A program made the position numbers and the translations under genes. A DNA stretch of 6,945 nucleotides, taken from NCBI GenBank assembly GCA_016841125.1, contig JAENZU010000183.1:1-6945 (forward strand), given 5' to 3'. The notes beneath the pieces were generated by a model, which saw only the letters and a program-made list of their open reading frames with translations, was not told the origin of the DNA and did no database searches. This DNA comes from Melioribacter sp. Lineage in GTDB: Bacteria > Bacteroidota > Ignavibacteria > Ignavibacteriales > Melioribacteraceae. Shown piece by piece: positions 1 through 5,219 of this stretch (its first letter is position 1; each line of letters starts with the position of its first letter).

Positions 1-135
1 CCATTTATGGCTAAACAGCAGATTGTATTCCCGGAAATGAGTATCAGCCCCGATCCGCTGCTCCTCTCATTTATAGTAGCCGCACTATTCTTTGTGCTCG
101 GCTATCTGATACACTGGAAAGTGAACATTAATTAA
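1..135 (+). CDS. C-terminal end of a membrane protein (partial, 5' end outside window)
   Basis: Frame 1 is open from the first base to a TAA at 133-135 and gives 44 residues. About the first 19 are soluble (ending in ...SPDP). They are followed by one strongly hydrophobic segment, LLLSFIVAALFFVLGYLI (residues 20-37), and a short basic tail, HWKVNIN. This looks like the last transmembrane helix and cytoplasmic tail of a polytopic inner-membrane protein such as an ABC-2 type permease, but no family motif is visible, so the family is a guess. An ATG at 7-9 could start a 42-residue single-helix protein. I consider that less likely, because the frame is open up to the window edge and no ribosome binding site can be seen. 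Confidence 0.6.
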   Translation, partial: PFMAKQQIVFPEMSISPDPLLLSFIVAALFFVLGYLIHWKVNIN

Positions 136-280
136 ATCCTACACCTGCACGAGAGTATTGTAATTCCTTAAGTAAATTTGATTTGGGGAATGAAATTTTG
201 GAAACCTCTAGAAATAATGATTTATGACCCACTCTAATATGCATATCTGCAAAATGATCAAACACATCGGGTTGAATTAT

Positions 281-286
281 TATAAT
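281..286 (+). promoter_or_regulatory. Candidate -10 box (TATAAT) for the sigma factor gene
   Basis: A perfect TATAAT lies 47 nt before the TTG at 334. The hexamer 17 nt upstream (258-263, TCAAAC) is a poor -35 match, so the promoter would be weak or activator-dependent. The region is very AT-rich, so chance occurrence is plausible. Confidence 0.35.
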
Positions 287-292
287 TTAAAA

Positions 293-307
293 TACAAATT
301 ATTTGTA
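293..307. promoter_or_regulatory. 15-bp palindrome, possible operator at the expected transcription start
   Basis: TACAAAT-T-ATTTGTA is a perfect inverted repeat with 7-bp arms around one central base. It begins 7 nt after the TATAAT box at 281-286, so it would cover about +1 to +15 of a transcript from that box. This is a classic position for a repressor site. It could equally be a chance palindrome in AT-rich DNA. Confidence 0.35.
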
Positions 308-333
308 AATTCAAAACAATCTTTGCCCATGAG

Positions 334-1599
334 TTGGAAAAGACGACCCCGGTGGAAATGGAAAATAGAATTGAACATTTATTCAGGTACGAATACTCGA
401 AAATTGTTGCCGCATTGGTGAGTAAATTCTCTGCTGCGTTAATAGATGAAATAGAAGATTCGGTACAGGAGTCACTACTGAAAGGGATGCAGATTTGGCA
501 GTACAAAGATTTACCGGATAATCCCTCAGGTTGGCTTTACAAGACCTCCTACAATAAAATAATTGATACAATCCGCCGCAATAAACGCTCCACTGAATTC
601 GATTATGATATTGATATACCGGATAATCAAGTAGATGCAGATGATTTTATTACTTCGGGTATCAAAGATCAGCAATTAAAAATGATCTTCGCTTGCTGCC
701 ATCCTTTGCTCGAATCAACCGAGCAGATAATGCTGAGTCTAAAATTATTGTGCGGTTTCAGTTTAAAAGAGATAGGGAGCGCACTTCTTAAGAATGATGA
801 AGCAGTTAAAAAAGCTATCAGTCGTGCAAAGAAAAAATTCAAAAATGAAATCGGATATCCGGAGATCCCGAATGAAAATGAATTGAATGAAAGATTGGAT
901 GCAGTGTTGACAGTCATCTACCTCCTTTTCAATGAAGGATATAAAGCAACAGACGGAGAAAAACTGATTAAAAAAGATGTTTGTTTTGAAGCAATTAGAC
1001 TTGCTGAATTGTTGACAGATCATGATACTTTTCACACCGCAGAACTCGATGCTTTAATAGCCCTTATGTATTACAATGCTGCTAGATTTAATGCACGAAT
1101 AGATGCTGAGGGAATATTAGCAACTTTAGATAAACAGGACAGAACAAAATGGAACAAAGGGCAAATAGAGCTGGCAGGCAGCTACCTTCAGCGGGCTTCA
1201 AAATCGGAATTGATTTCGCGATATCACATCGAAGCAGCTATTGCGAGCATCTATTCCAATTCAAAATATGATGAGATTGATTGGGGATTAGTGCTGAAAA
1301 TGTATGATCTATTAATTCAGATAGATTCTTCACCGGTAGTAAAATTAAATAGGATTGTCGCAATGTCAAAAGTGGTCGGTCCGGTAAAGGCAGATCATGA
1401 ACTCGATAATCTGAAAGAGGAATCTGCTATTGAGTTTCACTATCTATTTTATACAATCAAAGCTGATCTTCAATCTCAGCTTGGTCAAATAAGTGAGGCT
1501 CTGAAGAATTTGCAAAAAGCCATTTCCCTTACATCAAATAAAGTTGAAATAGAATTTCTTAAACGGAAAATAATTGAACTTCATTCAATTGAAAAATAA
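334..1599 (+). CDS. ECF-type RNA polymerase sigma factor with long TPR-like C-terminal extension (ECF42/COG4941, DUF6596)
   Basis: This is a cytoplasmic sigma-70-family transcription initiation factor. Residues about 18-85 form sigma region 2 (HLFRYEY..., then LPDNPSGWLYKTSYNKIIDTIRR). Residues about 113-170 form region 4 (QLKMIFACCHPLLES, then the helix-turn-helix GFSLKEIGSALLKNDEAVKKA). Residues about 185-421 are the helical extension of this class, with the hallmark strings YLLFNEGY (196-203), ALIALMYYNAARFNAR (240-255), YHIEAAIASIYS (297-308), SPVVKLNR (333-340) and a closing TPR-like helix pair. At 421 residues it has the usual length for the class. Family members often sit beside DGPF/YCII-domain genes, but none is present here, and no anti-sigma gene is seen. 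The start is uncertain: TTG at 334, GTG at 352 and ATG at 358 are all in frame, and none has a well-placed Shine-Dalgarno site. Residue numbers count from 334. The class is certain; its target promoters are unknown. Confidence 0.93.
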   Translation: MEKTTPVEMENRIEHLFRYEYSKIVAALVSKFSAALIDEIEDSVQESLLKGMQIWQYKDLPDNPSGWLYKTSYNKIIDTIRRNKRSTEFDYDIDIPDNQVDADDFITSGIKDQQLKMIFACCHPLLESTEQIMLSLKLLCGFSLKEIGSALLKNDEAVKKAISRAKKKFKNEIGYPEIPNENELNERLDAVLTVIYLLFNEGYKATDGEKLIKKDVCFEAIRLAELLTDHDTFHTAELDALIALMYYNAARFNARIDAEGILATLDKQDRTKWNKGQIELAGSYLQRASKSELISRYHIEAAIASIYSNSKYDEIDWGLVLKMYDLLIQIDSSPVVKLNRIVAMSKVVGPVKADHELDNLKEESAIEFHYLFYTIKADLQSQLGQISEALKNLQKAISLTSNKVEIEFLKRKIIELHSIEK

Positions 1600-1778
1600 T
1601 TGTAAGCAATCACTTATGTGACCCTGCATTTTTGTTGCTCATTTTTATATAACAGCCTACCGCAATTGCAGTTTAGAATTATTCAACCAAAACATTATTA
1701 ACTGCAACCTTTTTAAATTTATTTTCGTCTCTATAGTAGAGGCGGGAAGATCCTGCCGGATTATTTATAGGGGTTAAA
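1600..1778. other. Intergenic region between the sigma factor and HEAT-repeat genes
   Basis: No gene is visible in these 179 bp. There is no clear GC-rich terminator after the sigma gene. An 8-bp perfect inverted repeat, TTGCAGTT (1666-1673) and AACTGCAA (1700-1707), is separated by 26 nt. A -10-like TATAGT at 1732-1737 has no good -35 partner. Two small back-to-back hairpins lie at 1729-1757, just ahead of the ribosome binding site of the next gene. Confidence 0.5.
1729..1757 (+). other. Two abutting small hairpins in the leader of the HEAT-repeat gene
   Basis: CTCTA (1729-1733) pairs with TAGAG (1737-1741) around a TAG loop. GGCGGGA (1741-1747) pairs with TCCTGCC (1751-1757) around AGA, including one G-U pair. 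They share base 1741, so they would compete at that base or stack. They end 11 nt before the AGGGG ribosome binding site (1769-1773). They could be a leader structure or part of a dispersed repeat; a single window cannot decide. Confidence 0.4.
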
Positions 1779-2162
1779 ATGAAACGATTGATAATTTTTC
1801 TTTCGCTCATATTTTTTACCTCTAGTCAAAATTTTGGACAAGCAAAAAAGAAGGAATTGACTAAGACAGATGTAAGCAACTTAATAATCTGTATTAATTC
1901 GGAAAATGAAGGTATTCGGAGATGCGGAGTTTATTTTGCAGGATATTACAAAGTCGACAAGACAGTTATCTCGCTCATGAAAATTTTATACGAAGATGAT
2001 TGTGAAGAGATCAGAATGCTCGCCGCAAGATCTTTATGCAAAATTGGAGATACCCGCGGCTTGTTTGCAATTAAAAGAGCAGTTAAATTCAACGACCGCG
2101 ATAAAGTAAAACAGCTCTGCTTTTTTCTATGTAATTATGAAAATAACGTTGCGCGCAGATAG
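1779..2162 (+). CDS. Small secreted HEAT-repeat protein, cysteine-rich
   Basis: This is a 127-residue protein with an N-terminal export signal: KR at positions 2-3, a hydrophobic core LIIFLSLIFF, and likely cleavage near residue 22 (NFGQA-KKK). The mature part, about 105 residues, is helical and repeat-like. Residues about 29-58 and 61-100 look like HEAT units; the clearest is EEIRMLAARSLCKIGDTRGLFAIKRAV (76-102), with the alternating pattern and the G-D turn of HEAT repeats. Such folds usually mediate protein-protein contacts, and no catalytic motif is seen. Six cysteines (38, 49, 75, 87, 114, 118) are many for its size and could form disulfides after export. Start support is good: AGGGG at 1769-1773 lies 5 nt before the ATG. 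The gene stands alone between two non-coding regions. Its partner and role are unknown. Confidence 0.82.
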   Translation: MKRLIIFLSLIFFTSSQNFGQAKKKELTKTDVSNLIICINSENEGIRRCGVYFAGYYKVDKTVISLMKILYEDDCEEIRMLAARSLCKIGDTRGLFAIKRAVKFNDRDKVKQLCFFLCNYENNVARR

Positions 2163-2203
2163 ATTTTTATAAATAAGAACGAAATATTGGAAATTAATAA
2201 TCC

Positions 2204-2248
2204 GACTATTTTGCAAGGGTTTGCAAAAAAGTCTTGACTATTTTGCAA
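2204..2248. repeat. Three copies of a 13-bp motif (direct-inverted-direct), probable operator cluster
   Basis: GACTATTTTGCAA occurs exactly at 2204-2216 and again at 2236-2248. Between them, 2221-2233 (TTGCAAAAAAGTC) is the inverted copy with one mismatch. The first two copies form a 13-bp inverted repeat around a 4-nt GGGT centre; the third follows after 2 nt and runs through the TTGACT -35 box. Two inverted half-sites plus a third covering the promoter suggest binding of a dimeric regulator. Alternatively the first pair could form a hairpin that terminates the HEAT gene (stop at 2162), but its stem is AT-rich and no T-tract follows. Confidence 0.6.
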
Positions 2249-2262
2249 TACCGTTTTATAAA
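2234..2262 (+). promoter_or_regulatory. Strong sigma70-type promoter for the M14 peptidase gene
   Basis: TTGACT (2234-2239) and TATAAA (2257-2262) each match the bacterial consensus at 5 of 6 positions and are separated by exactly 17 nt. The start of transcription would be near 2269, giving a leader of about 150 nt before the ATG at 2421. The -35 box lies within the third copy of the 13-bp repeat, so regulator binding there would block polymerase. Confidence 0.6.
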
Positions 2263-2338
2263 ATTTTGAATGTATCCAATAATTACATTAATAAATATTT
2301 GTATTACAATTCAGCGGAGGCTTATTATCGTCTGGTAA

Positions 2339-2370
2339 AGTACAAAAAATTCTAGTCCTCTGTTTGTACT
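2339..2370 (+). other. Hairpin in the leader of the M14 peptidase gene
   Basis: AGTACAAA (2339-2346) and TTTGTACT (2363-2370) are perfect 8-bp complements around a 16-nt loop. The structure lies about 50 nt before the start codon and outside the span a ribosome binding site would occupy. It may affect message stability, or its DNA form may be a protein-binding site. No known riboswitch architecture is recognisable. Confidence 0.4.
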
Positions 2371-2420
2371 GAGTTGCATATTTATTATTTTCTGAGGTTC
2401 AATCAAACACGGGTGTGCAA

Positions 2421-5180
2421 ATGCGAAACTTCACGCTATTATTTTTAATCCTCATCATTAGTATCAACGCTCAAAAGCAGTTCAATTTTTTTATCAGCGA
2501 TAGTTACAACCGGCAAATTAAAACTCCAAAAGATTATCTCGGATTTGCAAACGGTGAAAGACCTATCCGATATTCTGAGTCGATTGATTATCTAAAATAC
2601 CTTGCTGCCGGTTCGGATAGAGTGGATATCGGTAAACATCTTGCGACGCATCAAGGTCGCGAGTTGTATTATTTGATTGTATCCTCGGAAGAAAACCAAA
2701 AGAATATATCCGGTATAAAAGAGAGAATAAATAAATTAAGTGAGCCGCGCACAACCAAAGAATCTGCCCTTAATGATATTGTAAACGGAACCCCTGCAGT
2801 GGCGATGATGATGTATTCAATACACGGCAACGAACTCTCAGGTGCCGATGCATCAATTCAATTGGCATATCAGCTTGCTGCCGGAAATGATGACCGCACA
2901 AAACAATTACTTGATAACCTCGTGATTATAATTTACCCGATGGAAAATCCCGACGGACGAGAGCGCTTTTTGAGTCAAGCTGAGCAATGGACAGGGGACG
3001 TAAAAACTGATGATGTTCAGAGCATGCCGCACAGCGGAACTTGGCCGACCGGGCGAACGAATCACTACCATTTCGATCTTAACCGCGACTGGTTTATTTT
3101 AAGTCAGCCCGAATCCCGCTCGAGGGTTGATCTTTTAATGGAATGGAAACCGCAGTTTGTAGTTGATGCCCATGAAATGGGGTCATACGGTACATTCCTA
3201 TTCAACCCTCCGCGCGAACCGATCAATCCATATCTCGATAATAAAATAAGAGAGTGGTGGAAAACTTTCGCAAAAGATCAAGCGGATGCACTGGACGAAT
3301 ACGGATGGAGTTATTATACCAGAGAGTGGCTGGAGGATTGGTTTCCCGGTTACGGCAGTTCATACCCGAGTTATTTTGGCGCAGTAAGTATTTTATACGA
3401 GCAGGCGAGAACAGCCGGGTTAAATGTAAAAAAACCCGAAGGCACAACACTTACTTATGAAGAATCGGTGCAGCATCAATTTCTGAGTTCAATTGCAAAT
3501 TTAACAACTGCAGCAAAAAACAAAAATGAATTGATGAAAACTTATTACGAAATACGCAAAGAAAGCCTTACGCCTTTTCACCCAAAAGGAGTAAAAGCTT
3601 ATCTTGTTGAAATAAAAAATAATAAAACCAGGGCAGACTCTATGATGAAAGTACTTACTGCACAGGGGATTGAAGTTTTTGCCGCTGAAGAGGCATTTAG
3701 TTTGAATAATGTTAAAAATTATTTTGATGATAAAACCGGCAGCAGAAAATTTGATAAGGGTACGTTTATCATTCCTCTGGCTCAGCCGAATCAGCATTTG
3801 ATTAATGCCGTATTCGATTTTGATACAAGATTGAGTACCGCATTTTTGAAAGAAGAACGCGAATCAATAGAAAAGGGGGAAGGTACCAGATTGTATGAAG
3901 TTACTTCGTGGTCATTGCCTCTTGCTTATGATGTAAGCGCATATGAAAGTTATAGTGATATCAGCGTCAAAATGAAGCCGGCGGATTTTTCAGAAACGAA
4001 AGGACTGCTAACTAACTCTAATCCTAAATATGGATTTTTAATTGACTACACTGATGACAAAGCTGTTGACCTTTTGATAGATCTGCTTGATAAAGATTTT
4101 AAAGTAAGATCAGCCAGAAAGGTGTTTAAGGTTGAAAATAAAGAGTATAAAAGAGGCACGCTGCTGATCAGAATTGAAGAGAATAAAAGCGGCATCGAAA
4201 GTGAGCTGAGAATACTTGCTGAAAAACATGGCGTTGATATCACGGGAGTCAATACTGCGTTAAGCCAAGCAGGGGCTGACCTCGGAGGCGGTGAATTTGA
4301 GCTTCTGCAACAACCCAAAACGGCTTTGTTTGCGGGAAGTTACTCGAGTGTTTATAATTTCGGAACAATGTGGTATCTGCTCGATCATAATTTGGGATTG
4401 AAAACTTCGGTTCTTAATCTAGATTATTTTGAGCGTTACGACTTGCGCAAATATAATGTGATAATTATGCCCTCAGTTTGGGGCAGCATGAAAAATTCTT
4501 TTTCGAAATCTGCACAAAAGAAATTAACCGATTGGATAAGTGACGGCGGAACACTCATTGCAGTTGAAGGCGCCGCTGCGTTTTTGGCTGATTCTTCTAT
4601 CGGTATTTCTAGTGTAAAACTCAGAAGTCAGAATCTCGATAAACTTTATGATTATTTACAGGCAGTTGAAGATGAAGAAGCCATTTCGAAAATTGAAATC
4701 GACAGTGCAAAAATTTGGAGCAATGAAAAATTAAATTTCGATTCTGTAGATAATGAAAAATCTAAACTTGATGAGAAAGAGGAAAAAAAGAGAGATGCGG
4801 AGTTTAGAAAATTTATGCCGCAAGGGTCAATACTTAACGCAAAATTAAACGAGGAACATTGGCTGAATTTCGGTTTAAGTAATAGGCTTCCTGTGTTTTA
4901 CTCAAGCGGTTATTCATTCCTCTCAAAACCACCGGTTCAAACTGCCGCACGGTTGGAAGATGAAGAGAATATCAGATTGTCTGGGTTACTCTGGCCGGAA
5001 GCTAAATACAGATTAGCAAATTCAGCTTACTGCACAAGGGAAGGTAAAGGGAACGGACAGATAATTTTATTTGCCGATGAACCGTTTTTCCGCGCTTATT
5101 TTCACGGAACCGCTCGAATGCTGTTAAATGCTATTTTACTGGGACCGGGATTCGGCACCAGTCAATCTGTAGATTTTTGA
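2421..5180 (+). CDS. Exported M14-family zinc carboxypeptidase with C-terminal glutamine-amidotransferase-like domain
   Basis: The 919-residue protein is predicted to be exported: MRNFTLLFLILIISINA is a signal peptide, with cleavage after A17. The M14 catalytic domain spans about 55-360. Zinc ligands H135 and E138 lie in SIHGNE and H251 in VVDAHEMG. Substrate-binding residues are seen in NPDGRER (R180) and DLNRDW (N221, R222), and E327 in ILYEQ is the likely catalytic glutamate. A complete active site predicts removal of residues from peptides in the periplasm or outside the cell. After a middle region, about 633-728 resembles a class I glutamine-amidotransferase fold (IIMPSVWGS, ISDGGTLIAVEG) without its catalytic cysteine; the whole protein has one cysteine, C871. 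A charged linker lies at about 748-798. No Por-type sorting tail is evident. I chose ATG at 2421, with GGG 7 nt upstream, over the in-frame GTG at 2415. Residue numbers count from 2421. Substrate unknown. Confidence 0.92.
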   Translation: MRNFTLLFLILIISINAQKQFNFFISDSYNRQIKTPKDYLGFANGERPIRYSESIDYLKYLAAGSDRVDIGKHLATHQGRELYYLIVSSEENQKNISGIKERINKLSEPRTTKESALNDIVNGTPAVAMMMYSIHGNELSGADASIQLAYQLAAGNDDRTKQLLDNLVIIIYPMENPDGRERFLSQAEQWTGDVKTDDVQSMPHSGTWPTGRTNHYHFDLNRDWFILSQPESRSRVDLLMEWKPQFVVDAHEMGSYGTFLFNPPREPINPYLDNKIREWWKTFAKDQADALDEYGWSYYTREWLEDWFPGYGSSYPSYFGAVSILYEQARTAGLNVKKPEGTTLTYEESVQHQFLSSIANLTTAAKNKNELMKTYYEIRKESLTPFHPKGVKAYLVEIKNNKTRADSMMKVLTAQGIEVFAAEEAFSLNNVKNYFDDKTGSRKFDKGTFIIPLAQPNQHLINAVFDFDTRLSTAFLKEERESIEKGEGTRLYEVTSWSLPLAYDVSAYESYSDISVKMKPADFSETKGLLTNSNPKYGFLIDYTDDKAVDLLIDLLDKDFKVRSARKVFKVENKEYKRGTLLIRIEENKSGIESELRILAEKHGVDITGVNTALSQAGADLGGGEFELLQQPKTALFAGSYSSVYNFGTMWYLLDHNLGLKTSVLNLDYFERYDLRKYNVIIMPSVWGSMKNSFSKSAQKKLTDWISDGGTLIAVEGAAAFLADSSIGISSVKLRSQNLDKLYDYLQAVEDEEAISKIEIDSAKIWSNEKLNFDSVDNEKSKLDEKEEKKRDAEFRKFMPQGSILNAKLNEEHWLNFGLSNRLPVFYSSGYSFLSKPPVQTAARLEDEENIRLSGLLWPEAKYRLANSAYCTREGKGNGQIILFADEPFFRAYFHGTARMLLNAILLGPGFGTSQSVDF

Positions 5181-5190
5181 TCAGTCATAC

Positions 5191-5217
5191 TTAACCCACG
5201 GATAAACCGTGGGTTAA
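5191..5217. terminator. Perfect 11-bp stem-loop between convergent genes, probable bidirectional terminator
   Basis: TTAACCCACGG (5191-5201) pairs perfectly with CCGTGGGTTAA (5207-5217) around ATAAA. It begins 10 nt after the peptidase stop and ends 2 nt from the stop codon of the minus-strand gene, exactly where a shared terminator belongs. Neither side has a clear T-run, so it is not a textbook intrinsic terminator. It may instead stop or protect the 3' ends of both messages. Confidence 0.7.
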
Positions 5218-5219
5218 TA

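Larger units (their letters stand above)
136..333. other. Intergenic region upstream of the sigma factor gene
   Basis: This roughly 200-bp AT-rich stretch has no convincing gene. A 65-codon plus-strand frame from 224 overlaps the sigma gene out of frame and has no family features. Two items are visible: a TATAAT hexamer at 281-286, and a 15-bp palindrome at 293-307 located where transcription from that box would start. No terminator-like GC stem follows the upstream stop codon. Confidence 0.6.
2163..2420. other. Regulatory region and long leader upstream of the M14 peptidase gene
   Basis: These 258 bp hold no convincing gene. In order they contain a triple 13-bp repeat (2204-2248), a near-consensus promoter (2234-2262), a GGAGG with no start codon at a useful distance (2316-2320), and an 8-bp hairpin (2339-2370). 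A GAGG at 2394-2397 is too far from the start to be its ribosome binding site. The predicted transcript would carry a leader of about 150 nt. Confidence 0.6.

Noticed and set aside
173..180. TAAATTTG matches the Bacteroidota-type -7 motif TAnnTTTG.
   Set aside because: No TTG lies at the required distance of about 19-21 nt upstream, and the motif is frequent by chance in AT-rich sequence.
224..421. A 65-codon plus-strand frame before the sigma factor gene.
   Set aside because: It overlaps the sigma coding region out of frame, has no ribosome binding site and its composition is not protein-like.
1587..1604. CAATT...AATTG inverted repeat around the sigma factor stop codon as a terminator.
   Set aside because: The stem is only 5 bp, AT-rich, with no T-tract; too weak to call.
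1662..1669. GCAATTGC palindrome in the 1600-1778 intergenic region.
   Set aside because: An 8-bp palindrome alone is expected by chance and is not repeated nearby.
2270..2338. A 22-codon open frame starting with ATG at the predicted transcription start of the peptidase promoter (possible leaderless upstream peptide).
   Set aside because: It is very short, low in complexity (rich in I, T and L), has no family features, and AT-rich DNA yields such frames by chance.
3501..3797. A 98-codon minus-strand frame inside the peptidase gene, and similar antisense frames at 4046-4318 and 763-1035.
   Set aside because: They are antisense shadows of well-supported genes, with odd composition and no recognisable domain.
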